From assembly GCF_000429565.1 (NCBI RefSeq), contig NZ_AUCC01000004.1:28165-92164 (forward strand): a DNA stretch of 64,000 nt. The letters run 5' to 3'. This DNA comes from Arsenophonus nasoniae DSM 15247. GTDB taxonomy: Bacteria; Pseudomonadota; Gammaproteobacteria; Enterobacterales; Enterobacteriaceae. The notes beneath the pieces are model-generated. The model saw nothing but the letters and a program-made list of their open reading frames with translations. It did not search any database and was not told where the DNA came from. Every line of letters begins with the position of its first letter. Position 1 is the first letter of the stretch. This document shows positions 49,029 to 60,176 of the stretch, piece by piece. Both the position numbers and the translations under genes were made by a program.

Positions 49029-49940
49029 ATGTATAAAAGATCCAACCTTTCATCTAAGCATACTTTTACTGGTTTAATAATAATCGCTATTCTTGTTCTT
49101 TTTAATCCAATCGCATACGCAAAAAAATTTACCGTTGTCACTACTTTTACTATTATTCAAGATATAGCGCAAAATGTCGCCGGTAATGCGGCCACTGTTC
49201 AATCAATTACCAAACCGGGGGCAGAAATTCATGAATATCAACCAACTCCTAAAGACATTTTAAAAGCGCATAATGCTGATTTAATTTTATGGAATGGTTT
49301 AGGACTTGAAACATGGTTTAATCGTTTTTTTGAAAACTTCAAACATATTCCTGCCGTTACTGTGACTAAAGGAATAAAACCGATGCCTATTCGAGAAGGT
49401 GAATATCAAGGTAATCCTAATCCTCATGCCTGGATGTCTGCCCAAAATGCATTGATCTATATTGAAAATATTCGAGCAGCACTGGTAAAATATGACCCTA
49501 AAAATGCAGATATTTATAACCAAAATGCGAAAATATATGCTAGTGAAATTAGCAAAATTGATGCACCGCTACGGCAAAGATTGGCACAAATCCCACAGCA
49601 AAAACGCTGGTTAGTTACTAGCGAAGGTGCTTTTAGTTATCTCGCTAAAGATTATGGTTTTAAAGAAGCTTATTTGTGGCCAATTAATGCAGAAGAACAA
49701 GGTTCGCCGCAACAAGTTCGTAAAGTTATTGATATTGTAAAAAAATACCATATTCCAGTCGTGTTTAGCGAAAGTACCGTTTCTGATAAACCAGCGAAAC
49801 AAGTAAGTCGAGAAACCGGGGCGCAATATGGTGGTGTACTCTATGTTGACTCTCTTTCTACTTCTGATGGCCCAGTCCCAACATATATAGAATTATTAAA
49901 AACTACCGTTGATACTATTGCAAAAGGTTTTGGTCAATAA
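49029..49940 (+). CDS. sitA: SitA/YfeA, Mn/Fe ABC transporter substrate-binding protein
   Basis: This 303-residue periplasmic cluster A-I (TroA/ZnuA-type) binding protein has a signal peptide (about 1-32, ending AYA-KK). Metal ligands are in [13 protein letters not shown] (His), [10 protein letters not shown] (His), [15 protein letters not shown] (Glu) and YVDSLS (Asp) near the end. The His/His/Glu/Asp set is the Mn/Fe type. First gene of sitABCD with a Fur box upstream; sitB starts 2 bp after its stop. Confidence 0.93.
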   Translation: MYKRSNLSSKHTFTGLIIIAILVLFNPIAYAKKFTVVTTFTIIQDIAQNVAGNAATVQSITKPGAEIHEYQPTPKDILKAHNADLILWNGLGLETWFNRFFENFKHIPAVTVTKGIKPMPIREGEYQGNPNPHAWMSAQNALIYIENIRAALVKYDPKNADIYNQNAKIYASEISKIDAPLRQRLAQIPQQKRWLVTSEGAFSYLAKDYGFKEAYLWPINAEEQGSPQQVRKVIDIVKKYHIPVVFSESTVSDKPAKQVSRETGAQYGGVLYVDSLSTSDGPVPTYIELLKTTVDTIAKGFGQ

Positions 49941-49942
49941 TA

Positions 49943-50827
49943 ATGAGTAATAATATTTTTTACGAAAAACCTAACTTAATTGTTGATAATGCGACCGTTA
50001 CATATAGTAACGGGCATACAGCGATTTATGATGCCAGCTTCAATATAACTGGTGGATCAATTTGCGCGCTAGTAGGCATCAATGGCAGTGGCAAATCAAC
50101 GCTATTTAAAACAATAATGGGTTTAGTGACACCAACAAAAGGACGTGTAACATTAAACAATGCTGCTATCAAAACAGCACTTAAACAAAATATTATTGCA
50201 TATGTACCACAAACTGAAGAAGTTGACTGGAATTTTCCGGTTCTCGTTTCCGATGTTGTGATGATGGGTCGCTACAGTAAAATGGGGTTTTTACGTATTC
50301 CAAGCCAAAAAGATAAACAAATTGTTGCTGATGCATTAGCGCGTGTTGATCTTACAGGTTTAGAACAACGACAAATAGGTGAGCTTTCTGGTGGACAAAA
50401 GAAAAGAGTTTTTCTTGCTCGAGCACTAGCTCAAGAAGGAAAAGTATTACTTCTTGATGAACCTTTTACCGGCGTCGATGTAAAAACAGAAAATGCGATT
50501 ATTGAGCTGTTACGCTCATTACGTAGCAATGGCTATTTAATTTTGGTTTCTACTCATAACTTGGGAAGCGTACCTGAATTTTGTGATCAAGTTATTTTAG
50601 TAAACCGAACTATACTTGCTAGTGGACCAATTGAAACAACGTTTACCCAAAAGAATCTTCAACTCGCCTTTGGCGGTGTACTACGGCATATTAATCTCTC
50701 TGGTGCAGAACTTCACGATGATGATGATCCTCGTTCATTAACTGTTATTACTGATGATGAAAGAGCCGCTGTTTTTTATGGCCACCATGAACAAACATCC
50801 GTCATTAAAAAGCAACCGGAGAAATAA
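49943..50827 (+). CDS. sitB: SitB/YfeB, Mn/Fe ABC transporter ATPase
   Basis: This 294-residue ABC ATPase has Walker [10 protein letters not shown] at about 43-51, the signature [15 protein letters not shown] and Walker [13 protein letters not shown], with the switch His in STHNLG. It powers the SitCD permease. A C-terminal extension (about 235-294, rich in Asp/His) is present as in SitB/YfeB homologues. Confidence 0.93.
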   Translation: MSNNIFYEKPNLIVDNATVTYSNGHTAIYDASFNITGGSICALVGINGSGKSTLFKTIMGLVTPTKGRVTLNNAAIKTALKQNIIAYVPQTEEVDWNFPVLVSDVVMMGRYSKMGFLRIPSQKDKQIVADALARVDLTGLEQRQIGELSGGQKKRVFLARALAQEGKVLLLDEPFTGVDVKTENAIIELLRSLRSNGYLILVSTHNLGSVPEFCDQVILVNRTILASGPIETTFTQKNLQLAFGGVLRHINLSGAELHDDDDPRSLTVITDDERAAVFYGHHEQTSVIKKQPEK

Positions 50828-50830
50828 ATC

Positions 50831-51721
50831 ATGTTTGATCTATTACTTCAACCCTTTGAATATAACTATATGTTCAAAGCAATCTGGGTCAGTGCTATCG
50901 TTGGAGCAGTCTGCGCTTTTCTCTCTGCTTATCTAATGTTAAAGGGATGGTCGTTAATGGGCGATGCTCTTTCCCATTCAGTTGTTCCTGGTGTGGCAGG
51001 CGCATATGCACTTGGATTTCCCTACTCTGTAGGGGCTTTTTTTACCGGTATTCTGGCCGCACTCTCTATGACCTTAGTACGCCATATTTCAAGCCTGAAA
51101 GAAGACGCAATAATTGGTTTTATTTTTTCCACATTCTTCGCCAGCGGGTTGTTAATCCTTTCTCTAAATCCGACTTCAGTTAATGTACAAACCATTATCT
51201 TTGGCAATATTTTAGGTATTGCAGATGAAGATGTACTGCAAGTTGAAATTATTATTGCTATTTCTTTTATTATACTTATGTTTATATGGAAAGATTTACT
51301 TGTCGTATTCTTCGATGAAAATCATGCCCGCTCTATTGGACTAAATCCGCTAAAACTAAAAATTATCTTTTTTACCCTATTAAGTGCATGTACGGTGGCT
51401 GCTTTACAGACAGTGGGAGCTATACTTGTCATCGCAATGGTTATTACACCTGGCGCAACGGCTTATTTACTTACGGATCAATTCAAACGGTTACTTATTA
51501 TTGCCGTACTAATCGGATTTACCTCCAGTGCGCTTGGTGCTTATATCAGTTATTTTATTAATGGTGCGACAGGTGGAATAATTGTTACCTTACAAACGCT
51601 AATTTTTCTTTTTGCCTTCTTTTTTGCACCTAAATATGGTCTATTTGCTTCCCGCCAAAAAGCACGTCAAGAAATTCTACACCTCAAACAGGTAGAACAA
51701 GAGGTGAGCAACAATGAATGA
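50831..51721 (+). CDS. sitC: SitC/YfeC, Mn/Fe ABC transporter permease
   Basis: This 296-residue ABC-3 family permease has about eight transmembrane helices, with LMLKGWSLMGDALSHSVVPG VAGAYALG and GAILVIAMVITPGATAYLLT. The 3' end overlaps sitD by 8 nt. SitC and SitD are paralogues that form the channel. Confidence 0.92.
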   Translation: MFDLLLQPFEYNYMFKAIWVSAIVGAVCAFLSAYLMLKGWSLMGDALSHSVVPGVAGAYALGFPYSVGAFFTGILAALSMTLVRHISSLKEDAIIGFIFSTFFASGLLILSLNPTSVNVQTIIFGNILGIADEDVLQVEIIIAISFIILMFIWKDLLVVFFDENHARSIGLNPLKLKIIFFTLLSACTVAALQTVGAILVIAMVITPGATAYLLTDQFKRLLIIAVLIGFTSSALGAYISYFINGATGGIIVTLQTLIFLFAFFFAPKYGLFASRQKARQEILHLKQVEQEVSNNE

Positions 51722-52577
51722 TTTCATAGAATTATTAATAACACCTTTTATTTTTCCATTTATGCAAAAGGCCATCATTACTGCCCTTGTAACCGGAACT
51801 GTGTGCGCTATTTTGTCCTGTTTTTTAATACTTAAAGGTTGGTCTTTAATGGGTGATGCTATTTCTCATGCAGTATTACCCGGTATTGTTATCGCCTTTG
51901 TTGTTGGTATTCCTTTATCAATTGGTGCTTTTGCGTCAGGAATTTTTTGTGCATTTGCAACTGGATATCTAAAAGAAAATAGCCGTGTAAAAGAAGATAC
52001 TGTTATGGGAATTGTTTTTTCCGGTATGTTTGCCTTTGGATTAGTACTATTTGCACGTATCGACACAGACCAACATCTTACTCATATTCTTTTTGGTAAT
52101 ATTCTTGGCATTACTGCGGCAGAATTTAAACAAACACTTTGGATTTCAGGTTTTACTATCGCGATTATCCTATTAAAGCGCAAAGACTTTATGCTCTATT
52201 GTTTTGATCCCAACCAGGCAAAAGTTATTGGTTTACCCGTTAAACTTTTACATTATGGATTACTCTCTTTATTGGCCCTCACTATTGTTGCATCTTTACA
52301 AGCGGTAGGAATTATTTTAGTCATTGCCATGCTTATTTCTCCTGGTATTATTGCTTTTACACTATGCCAAAATTTCAATCGAATGCTAATTATTGCGGTT
52401 ATTGCTTCGACTACATCCTCTTTAATAGGCACTATTTTGAGTTTTCATATTGATGCAGCAACTGGGCCTTGTATTGTATTAACTCAAGCAATTTATTTTA
52501 TAGCTGCATTAATCTACAACTATATTAGTAAAATAAAAAAACGTTCTGCTTGCAATAAAATTTCAATTCGCTCTTAA
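51714..52577 (+). CDS. sitD: SitD/YfeD, Mn/Fe ABC transporter permease
   Basis: The 287-residue second permease subunit of the ABC-3 family has LILKGWSLMGDAISHAVLPG and GIILVIAMLISPGIIAFTL paralleling SitC. It ends the operon. Together with MntP export this gives the cell paired manganese import and efflux. Confidence 0.92.
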   Translation: MNDFIELLITPFIFPFMQKAIITALVTGTVCAILSCFLILKGWSLMGDAISHAVLPGIVIAFVVGIPLSIGAFASGIFCAFATGYLKENSRVKEDTVMGIVFSGMFAFGLVLFARIDTDQHLTHILFGNILGITAAEFKQTLWISGFTIAIILLKRKDFMLYCFDPNQAKVIGLPVKLLHYGLLSLLALTIVASLQAVGIILVIAMLISPGIIAFTLCQNFNRMLIIAVIASTTSSLIGTILSFHIDAATGPCIVLTQAIYFIAALIYNYISKIKKRSACNKISIRS

Positions 52578-53066
52578 GTAAAAAATAATTAGTAAAGTTA
52601 GGATTATTTATCTATTACAGATGATAACCCTGAATTTTCTTACAAAGATTATTTATTTACTACAAACCATCATAGAAGGAGTTTAAAAATTTAAATTAAT
52701 CGTGAATAACTAGAACAAAAATAGGTAATAATTCATTATTCAAATTAATATTTTCCATCAAAAAATTCTTTACTAAAGCTAAATTAAAAAAGCTATATAT
52801 CCATTAATCATAACGAACTAAATATTGTAATTAATTGATATTAAAAAATTAATTAAATGGCATTATCTCAAACCTGGTTAGTAAAGTAGTTTACCTTTCC
52901 CTGTAGGCTGTGATAAGCGCCAATTGATATATCAACGCTATCATTTGTTAAATTTGCTATAATAAATATCCGTAATAATAGTTTTATTACTAGTTAAGCC
53001 ATTATTGATAATCTTCTTGCTACTGTTCAATAAAATTATTTTCCAATTGATTATAATATAAGAAAA
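52578..53066. other. Intergenic region between sitD and yniB
   Basis: About 490 bp between convergent genes, AT-rich, no coding frame that resembles a protein. No clear terminator hairpin is visible for either gene. Possibly a decayed gene. Confidence 0.45.
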
Positions 53067-53606
53067 CTACCAACCTAAGATATTCATCATAAAGTAAAGT
53101 ATTCCTCCTATTATAAGCGGTAACATATACAGAATAAAAAACTGCTGGAAAATAGTATGACGAGGAATAGTAATTTTGGCTTCTATATCTTCTTTTGATA
53201 CTTCCACACCTTTTGCTCTTTCGAAAATTAGGTGATCTTCAATACTTTCTTTAATAAATTTCAATTGACGATTCATTCTGTTACCTGAAGCACTCAAAGC
53301 TTGTCCAACAAACATTAAGAAAAATAACAAAATAAAAGCAAAATTAGCTGTCGAAAACCCCATATGAGTACTGGGAATTGGTGAGTTATGCCAAAAAAAA
53401 TCTAAAAAGGCTGTATTTTGTCGTATGATATGAGACATAATTTTAATAAAATCATTGGCTACAGCATTTAAGCCATCTCCCTGCAAACCTTGCTTTTCTG
53501 CTAGTAAGACTAAAGAAACTACTGTAGACACCAGTGCTAATGAAAAAATTATCCACCCTAAAACACGCTTTCCAATAGCGATATAAAATGCTGTTTGATA
53601 ACTCAT
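53067..53606 (-). CDS. yniB: YniB family membrane protein
   Basis: This 179-residue inner-membrane protein has segments at about 14-35, 83-102 and 152-176. Motifs MSYQTAFYIAIGKRVLGWII, NSPIPSTHMGFS, RQLKFIKESIEDHLIFERAK and IPRHTIFQQFFILYMLPLII follow E. coli YniB (178). Function unknown. Divergent from hxpB, as in E. coli. Confidence 0.85.
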   Translation of the reverse strand: MSYQTAFYIAIGKRVLGWIIFSLALVSTVVSLVLLAEKQGLQGDGLNAVANDFIKIMSHIIRQNTAFLDFFWHNSPIPSTHMGFSTANFAFILLFFLMFVGQALSASGNRMNRQLKFIKESIEDHLIFERAKGVEVSKEDIEAKITIPRHTIFQQFFILYMLPLIIGGILYFMMNILGW

Positions 53607-53783
53607 TCAAACTCCTCATATTTTTTATATTACGTTTATACTAAATGACAAAATGTTATCAAAAATATTTAAAAGTTATTTTATCATTAATCAAAATTAG
53701 CTTTCACCTATCTATATTAAAAGATTTCTTTATTTTAAGTTGATAGAATTAATCAACAAATCATGAATATAGGAGTGCTTTTA

Positions 53784-54449
53784 ATGTCTCATAAGCTGTC
53801 TATCAAAGCTGCTATTTTTGATATGGATGGGTTATTGATTAATTCTGAACCCCTTTGGAGCCAAGCAGAAAAAGAAATTCTTAGTAAACTTGGCGTTAAT
53901 ACCTCAATTGCCAATCAACTTCCAGATACACTAGGATTACGTATCGATCAAGTTGTACAACTATGGTACTCAGCTGCTCCTTGGCAAGGAACCTCATTAG
54001 AAGAGGTCGAACAAAAAATTGTTAAACGTGTTATTGAACTTATAGAAGAACAACGACCTTTATTACCAGGTGTTAAACATGCACTTCAACTATGCCAAGA
54101 TCATAATTTAAAAATTGGTTTAGCGTCAGCTTCACCAAAGCACATGCTAGAAAAAGTACTCACTATGTTTAATATTCGCGATTACTTTTCAGCCGTAGTA
54201 TCAGCAACGCCATTACCCTACAGTAAACCCCACCCAGAAGTTTACTTACAAGCAGCGAAACTGCTAGATATTGAACCAACTTATTGTGTTGCGTTTGAAG
54301 ACTCTTTCCATGGCATGATTGCTGTTAAAGCTGCACGTATGCGTAGTATCGTTGTACCACCAAAAGATTACTTTACTGATCCACGGTGGACATTAGCAGA
54401 CTTCAAGCTCACCAACCTGACTGAATTAGCAATTAAGCATATCGTTTAA
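53784..54449 (+). CDS. hxpB: Hexitol phosphatase HxpB (YniC), HAD family
   Basis: This 221-residue HAD-like phosphatase has motif I AAIFDMDGLLINSEPLW with nucleophile and acid/base Asp, motif II GLASASPKHM, motif III Lys in PYSKPHPEVYL and motif IV FEDSFHGMIAVKAARMRSIV. It removes phosphate from 2-deoxyglucose-6-P, mannitol- and sorbitol-phosphates in E. coli. An ATG at 53763 lies in frame, but AGGAG 8 nt before the ATG at 53784 marks the true start, matching E. coli. Confidence 0.9.
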   Translation: MSHKLSIKAAIFDMDGLLINSEPLWSQAEKEILSKLGVNTSIANQLPDTLGLRIDQVVQLWYSAAPWQGTSLEEVEQKIVKRVIELIEEQRPLLPGVKHALQLCQDHNLKIGLASASPKHMLEKVLTMFNIRDYFSAVVSATPLPYSKPHPEVYLQAAKLLDIEPTYCVAFEDSFHGMIAVKAARMRSIVVPPKDYFTDPRWTLADFKLTNLTELAIKHIV

Positions 54450-54604
54450 ATTTTAATGATTGGCAGTAATTTGATGCATCAGTATACTGCCAAACCTATG
54501 CATTATCATTTTTCTTACAAAAAATTACTCTTATTATTTAATAAATAAGATATTTTTTTCGATTACACTACTCAAACCAAGCCAAAACTATTATACTTTG
54601 CAAA

Positions 54605-54620
54605 CTGTATAAATAAACAG
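54605..54620 (+). promoter_or_regulatory. LexA box upstream of ydjM
   Basis: CTGTATAAATAAACAG has the CTGT-N8-ACAG form of a LexA site, 16 bp before the ydjM start. E. coli ydjM is an SOS gene with LexA boxes, so damage-inducible control looks conserved. Confidence 0.8.
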
Positions 54621-54636
54621 TTGGATATTATATGCT

Positions 54637-55230
54637 ATGACTGCCACCGGGCATCTGCTTTTTTCAGTATCATCATTAATACTTGTGCATAAACTAGCAA
54701 TTACACCCGAGTTTGCATATGGTGATTGGCTTCATTTATTAGCCGGTGCATTACTTGGCGCTCTGCTACCCGATATAGATCATCCATCATCTCATCTTGG
54801 GCGTTTATTTCGTTTTATTTCTGTTCCAATTTGTCGTTTATGTGGCCACCGTGGTTTTACCCATAGTTTACTCGCATGGTTGCTCATTATGTTATTGTCC
54901 ACTCAACTTCCCAATAGTTACTGGCTTTCTGATGCGCTAGTTCAAGCGTTTTTATTAGGTTATTTTAGTCACTTAGTTGGAGATATGTTAACAGTAAAAG
55001 GGATACCTTTCTTATGGCCATTAAAAATTCCTTTCTGTTTTCCCATCTTAGGTAATAATTCTAATCAAAGAGCGGAGCATTCTATCGCCATCTTATTAGC
55101 TATTTGTGCGATATTAATTCCATCAAATTATCAATTACCACTACAACCTATATTGCAAGAAACGAAAAAAAACGTTATTACATATGTAGTTAATGAACTA
55201 AACGATTTAATTTCATTACATTCGCCTTGA
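54637..55230 (+). CDS. ydjM: YdjM, LexA-regulated inner-membrane metal-dependent hydrolase-like protein (DUF457)
   Basis: This 197-residue membrane protein of the LexA-regulated DUF457 family has MTATGHLLFSVSSLILVHKL, DIDHPSSHLGRLF with the metal-binding DIDHP motif, GHRGFTHSLLAWLL and YFSHLVGDMLTVKGIPFLWP. Several transmembrane segments. The His/Asp set suggests a metal-dependent hydrolase; function in the SOS response is unknown. The LexA box directly upstream supports the call. Confidence 0.9.
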   Translation: MTATGHLLFSVSSLILVHKLAITPEFAYGDWLHLLAGALLGALLPDIDHPSSHLGRLFRFISVPICRLCGHRGFTHSLLAWLLIMLLSTQLPNSYWLSDALVQAFLLGYFSHLVGDMLTVKGIPFLWPLKIPFCFPILGNNSNQRAEHSIAILLAICAILIPSNYQLPLQPILQETKKNVITYVVNELNDLISLHSP

Positions 55231-55392
55231 AACATTATGAATAAGAAATTGCATTTAGTTATAACAAAATAATTTTTATTACTGATAGTATATAAGGGAA
55301 AATGATTTTCATTGGGAGTTTTTTATCATCTTACTTCACCAATGACAAAAAATCTTATACCTATAACAATAAATCGGAGCTGGAGAGAAGGT

Positions 55393-56757
55393 ATGAATTT
55401 CCCCGTAATTCTAAATCTACTTATCTTTACTATATTATTGCTTTTTTTGGCCAAAGTAAGTGCAAATGGATGGAGTCTATCAAAAAAAGTCTTTGTTGGT
55501 CTTATTATCGGTACCATTTTTGGTGTTATTTTACATTTAGTATATGGTACAAATAATCAAATAGTGCATGATTCATTATCATGGTTCAACATTATAGGCA
55601 ATGGTTATATCAAATTACTTCAAATGGTTATCATGCCGTTGGTATTTGCTTCGATACTTAATGCTATAGCACGCTTAAATCAAACATCTTCATTAGGGAA
55701 AATCAGTTTTTTTACGATTGGGATCCTTCTTTTTACTACAGCTATTGCCGCTCTGATTGGGATTGCTGTTACATCCTGGTTTGGCTTAACTGCAGAAGGC
55801 CTAGTACAAACAAGTCATGAAACGCTTCAACTTGAGATTATAGAAAATAACTATATTAAAAAGGTTTCTGATTTAACAATACCTGAGTTAATATTATCAT
55901 TTATTCCTAAAAACCCTTTTGCTGATCTGACAGGTGCTAATCCAACATCTATTATTAGCGTCGTTATATTTTCTACCTTTTTAGGTATAGCAGCGCTTCA
56001 ATTAGCCAAAAGTAATCCAGAAAAAGGTGAAAAAATTTTATCCGCGATTGATATTTTTCAATCCTGGATCATGAAGCTAGTTCGGTTAGTTATACGGCTT
56101 ACACCATATGGAGTAATGGCGTTAATGATTAAAGTCGTAGCTAATTCAAACCTGCAAGATATTATTAAACTGGGTAGTTTTGTTATTGCTTCCTATTTAG
56201 CATTATCTTTAATGTTTATTATCCATGGTATACTTCTTTCTTTCACTGGCATTAATCCAATAAAATTTTTTAAAAAAGTTATTCCAGTATTAATTTTCGC
56301 ATTTACCAGTCGTTCTAGTGCTGGCAGTATTGCATTAAACGTTGAAACACAAACTCAACAATTAGGTATTCCTGAATCAATCGCTAATTTTTCAGCATCC
56401 TTCGGTACAACAATTGGTCAAAATGGCTGTGCAGGCATTTACCCTGCCATGCTGGCTGTAATGGTCGCCCCAACGGTTGGGATCAATCCGCTGGATCCTA
56501 TATGGATCGCTTCTCTGGTTGGTATTGTAACTATTAGTTCTGCAGGAGTTGCCGGCGTAGGTGGAGGTGCAACTTTCGCTGCATTAATGGTTTTACCAGC
56601 AATGGGATTACCCATTACTTTAGTCGCGTTACTTATCTCAATTGAACCATTGATCGATATGGGAAGAACAGCATTAAATGTTAATGGCTCAATGGTTGCG
56701 GGAACAATTACTAGCCAATTTATGCATCAAACAGATAAACGCATTTTCAATAAATAA
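55393..56757 (+). CDS. tcyP: L-cystine sodium symporter TcyP (YdjN)
   Basis: This 454-residue DAACS-family transporter has eight or more membrane helices, the conserved [40 protein letters not shown] (the serine-rich substrate loop) and [16 protein letters not shown]. It takes up cystine with sodium and supplies cysteine. The frame is open from 55312, but GGAGAGAAGGT right before the ATG at 55393 and alignment to MNFPLIAN of E. coli fix the start. Confidence 0.92.
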   Translation: MNFPVILNLLIFTILLLFLAKVSANGWSLSKKVFVGLIIGTIFGVILHLVYGTNNQIVHDSLSWFNIIGNGYIKLLQMVIMPLVFASILNAIARLNQTSSLGKISFFTIGILLFTTAIAALIGIAVTSWFGLTAEGLVQTSHETLQLEIIENNYIKKVSDLTIPELILSFIPKNPFADLTGANPTSIISVVIFSTFLGIAALQLAKSNPEKGEKILSAIDIFQSWIMKLVRLVIRLTPYGVMALMIKVVANSNLQDIIKLGSFVIASYLALSLMFIIHGILLSFTGINPIKFFKKVIPVLIFAFTSRSSAGSIALNVETQTQQLGIPESIANFSASFGTTIGQNGCAGIYPAMLAVMVAPTVGINPLDPIWIASLVGIVTISSAGVAGVGGGATFAALMVLPAMGLPITLVALLISIEPLIDMGRTALNVNGSMVAGTITSQFMHQTDKRIFNK

Positions 56758-57024
56758 TATTTTAAACTTATAATCTCTATTCAAAAGTCCTATTAGAAAT
56801 CTATTTAGGACTTTAAACTTCTAATCAATTTTACTGAATAAATGACTTATATTATTAAATACTATAGAAAATAAAAATTAGTTTGAAAATTAAACAATTA
56901 TTACTTCAATTAATAATTTTCATTTTAGAAACATTAGATAATTAATAATGGATATTATTAAATAAATAAACATCCTATTTTCACAGTTATAGTATTACTA
57001 ACTATCTTTTTACTATAAGATAAA

Positions 57025-57822
57025 TTACCACCAGGTGTAAAAATGGTGCACAGGCCCAGTACCTTTCCCAACATTTAATCTATTGGCATGTTTCAAAGTA
57101 TTTTGCACATAATTTTTAGCTGCAACAATAGTATCATGCCAATTATTAAAATAAGGCCGCTGTGCAGCTAATGCGGCAGATAATGTACAACCGGTACCAT
57201 GAGTATGTTGTGTTTTTACTTTAGGTAATGAATATCGCCATTCACCACTATGCGTAATAAGCCAATCTGGGCTTTCTTTATTATTAAGATGTCCACCTTT
57301 CATAAGCACAGCCGGGCAACCAAATGATAATAGTTTTCTTCCCTGAGATATCATCTCTTGTTCACTTTTAGCCACAGTGCAGTTAAGAAGTACAGCAGCC
57401 TCCGGCAAATTCGGCGTGATAAGAGACACTTTAGGTAACAAAACATTTATAAGACTATCGATCGCATCAGGATTTAATAATGGTGCCCCACTTTTTGCTA
57501 GCATAACGGTATCAAGTACAGTAAAAGATAATGAATATTTTTGTAATGCGGCCGCTACTATGCATATATTTGTAGTATTTGATAACATACCAATTTTCAC
57601 ACTATCAATGCGAACGTCTGTTAATACTGATTCAAGCTGTGAAGCGATAATTTCGCCTGGAAGATTATGAATTGACTGTACTGAGCAAGTATTTTGCGCG
57701 ACTAATGCTGTTATCACAGCTGCACCATAATTTCCTAATGCTGAAAAAACTTTCAAATCAGCATGAATACCTGCACCACCCGTTGGATCAGTTCCTGCAA
57801 TTGATAACGAATTATAAATCAT
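57025..57822 (-). CDS. thiD: Hydroxymethylpyrimidine/phosphomethylpyrimidine kinase ThiD
   Basis: This 265-residue ribokinase-like enzyme has SIAGTDPTGGAGIHADLKVF at the N-terminus, VMLAKSGAPLL, and the ATP/anion-hole motif HTHGTGCTLSAALAAQ. It phosphorylates HMP to HMP-PP for thiamine synthesis or salvage. thiM and thiE, its usual E. coli partners, are not adjacent, so it may serve salvage alone here. Confidence 0.9.
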   Translation of the reverse strand: MIYNSLSIAGTDPTGGAGIHADLKVFSALGNYGAAVITALVAQNTCSVQSIHNLPGEIIASQLESVLTDVRIDSVKIGMLSNTTNICIVAAALQKYSLSFTVLDTVMLAKSGAPLLNPDAIDSLINVLLPKVSLITPNLPEAAVLLNCTVAKSEQEMISQGRKLLSFGCPAVLMKGGHLNNKESPDWLITHSGEWRYSLPKVKTQHTHGTGCTLSAALAAQRPYFNNWHDTIVAAKNYVQNTLKHANRLNVGKGTGPVHHFYTWW

Positions 57823-59349
57823 AAATTTTCCTAATATTTCATGTAGTAATCAGAATAATTTACGCTACCTTACTTGACTTATTAAATTAAACCAATAGTT
57901 ATTTTATATCAGAGCAAATGAATATACTGCTTTTACTAGCCAATTTAGCTATTTTATTTAACATTAGATATGTAATAAAAACTATTCTCATTATATATCT
58001 TTTATTAATTTTTTATTTTAATAAAATAATCTTAATAAAGCTCAAACATAATATTATTACTTAGCTAGAGTAGCCTTTAGATTTAAAATTTAATTTATTA
58101 TAGTTTATAAAATTAAACAATTTATCTATCAATAACAATTATCTGCTATAAATAAAACAAATCGATATCACATGTTATTATTTTACTTTAACTTAATAAT
58201 AATATTTCACAACAACTTATTTATTTATCATAGCCTCATTTATCTATCAAATGACTATAAAATCAATTTTATAAACAAAAAAATAACAACATCATTAGAT
58301 CATATTATACTTCAAGCTTAAAATATAATAAATTATATAAGAATTTTTATTTTCATTAATTTCAATATAAAACTCATATAGAATATTATACATAATAAAT
58401 TGGAAATTTAATATTTATTAACAAAAACTATTTATAACTAAAATATGATTAAAAAGTATAAAAAATTATTCTGGTGCATAAAAATAGTATTTATTATACA
58501 TTTTATTAAATCAAATTGAATATTAAATAGCTTATTAAAACCTGATATGAATTTCGTAATCGATCATTTTCACAATCAAGCTTAATTTTAAAAAAAAAGA
58601 AAATAATTTCATTTAAAAATTATTTTATAAAAGCAGAAAAAAGAGCTGCAGTAATCTTGTTGTTAATACAAATGCCATTTGATTGAAATAGCCAAACCCT
58701 CATAGCAATTTAATATTGAACTAATTTTATTGTAAAAATTTTTTATTATTTATCCTTTGAATAATTTAGCGGTTGGGAAATATAGCTAAAATATTTGCTA
58801 TACATAACAAAGTATCATAAGCACTTCAGACACAATAAATATTTAACTTTAGTAATTCATTTCATGGTGAAATAACTCACTTGAAAATTAGTAAATAATA
58901 ATTATTTTCACTATCTAAAAAATATAACTAAAAAACTATAATCATATTGACTAGATTATTAGTCGATAATTATAACTTTAATCTTAAATTTCGCATTAAT
59001 AATTTTATGATTTTAGTTAAATTATTTGATAAAATTAACAATGGAATTTGATAATTGATTTAATTCATTGTTAGTACAATTTAATATTTTAAAAAAAGAT
59101 TTACACTAAAAATACTTAATAAATCTCAAACTTGAAAAATAATGGCTATTTTTCCAAATTGCATATATAAATAACGAACATCTAATTAACATAATGATAT
59201 AATTTTCAAATTTTATTTAACGTTTGTGTTTTTAATAAAAACAAAATATAATCAATGTTACATACATTTGAGCTACCGTGATTTCCCTGGTGCAATAAGG
59301 CGATTTGAATTATATACTATAAGATTCTACTATTTTAATTTTAGATAAA
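57823..59349. other. Long AT-rich non-coding stretch
   Basis: About 1.5 kb with no open frame of meaningful length and very low GC. I see no tRNA, IS end, CRISPR or terminator. It begins the accessory segment; a decayed region or an insertion with extensive deletion are possible explanations. Confidence 0.55.
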
Positions 59350-59745
59350 TTATAATTTAATTTGTAAATTTTTTAAATAATTGTAGATATGAGTAATAAG
59401 AAGATATCGTTTAGGAGGTTTTTCATTCCATAATATTTCTGTACCATCTTTTATAATTGCACAAATCATACCGTTTGGCATTCTTTTCAAATCTAGATAA
59501 CCACTGACATTGTAAAGTTTTTTTCGTACTCTAGAAAACAATTGGCTTACATTATTTGCTGTAATACTCCTATATCTATCCATCCACACATATTGAATAA
59601 GATGTTCTAAATCCATCGTATCCTTGTCATGAGAAAAATTGAGGATAACTTCAAGCATAAGAAATTCTTTAGGGGTTAATTTTACAACTTCATCTTCGAC
59701 TTCAACCGTCCTACCAACGCTATTGATAACTATATACGACTTCAT
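59350..59745 (-). CDS. Stand-alone winged-helix transcriptional regulator (OmpR/PhoB C-terminal type)
   Basis: This 131-residue protein has a wHTH of the OmpR/PhoB/ToxR family: VVKLTPKEFLMLEVILNF (alpha1), DLEHLIQYVWMDRYRSITAN NVSQLFSRVRKKL (recognition helix) and the C-terminal hairpin LKRMPNGMICAIIKDG. No receiver domain and no membrane segment, so any signal input is unknown. AGGAGG precedes the start. It is divergent from the holin-like gene and the protease, and could regulate them. Confidence 0.75.
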   Translation of the reverse strand: MKSYIVINSVGRTVEVEDEVVKLTPKEFLMLEVILNFSHDKDTMDLEHLIQYVWMDRYRSITANNVSQLFSRVRKKLYNVSGYLDLKRMPNGMICAIIKDGTEILWNEKPPKRYLLITHIYNYLKNLQIKL

Positions 59746-60176
59746 AGCTTCCTCCTCCTGATAAAATATAAATAAACTAATATAGTTATACTTATATCAA
59801 TAAAGAATACAAAACTATACTTTTTTATTGAGCTAATGTTCAAAATTTTGATAATAGTTTTTTAAAGACTAAATTAACTAAATTCATTTTACAGCAATAA
59901 CAGGTTTAATTAACATAAATTTTATTTCATTTAATGAATTTTAGTTCCTAATAGTATCTAAATATTATTACTAATTATGGAAAATTTTAAAGTCATCTTT
60001 ATCTCTTTTATTAAAAAAAAATTAATTATATCTTTCCAAATAGTATATTTATAAAATAATGAACGTAGCATTATGGTAATCATAATGATTGTAACAATAA
60101 AGTTTAATATTTGTCTTATTTTTGTTTCAATGAAATCCTTTAAAAAGTAAATCTAGAATTTGGGGGTTATACCCAT
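59746..60176. promoter_or_regulatory. Divergent promoter region between the regulator and the holin-like gene
   Basis: About 430 bp, very AT-rich, no coding frame. It ends in a strong ribosome site GGGGG inside GGGT-TAT-ACCC (60164-60174), a small hairpin in front of the holin ATG. Typical setting for regulator binding sites. Confidence 0.5.

Noticed and set aside
55301-55313. AATGATTTTCATT palindrome before tcyP as a Fur box
   Set aside because: Only the centre of the Fur consensus is matched, and in such AT-rich DNA this occurs by chance; cystine uptake is usually controlled by CysB.
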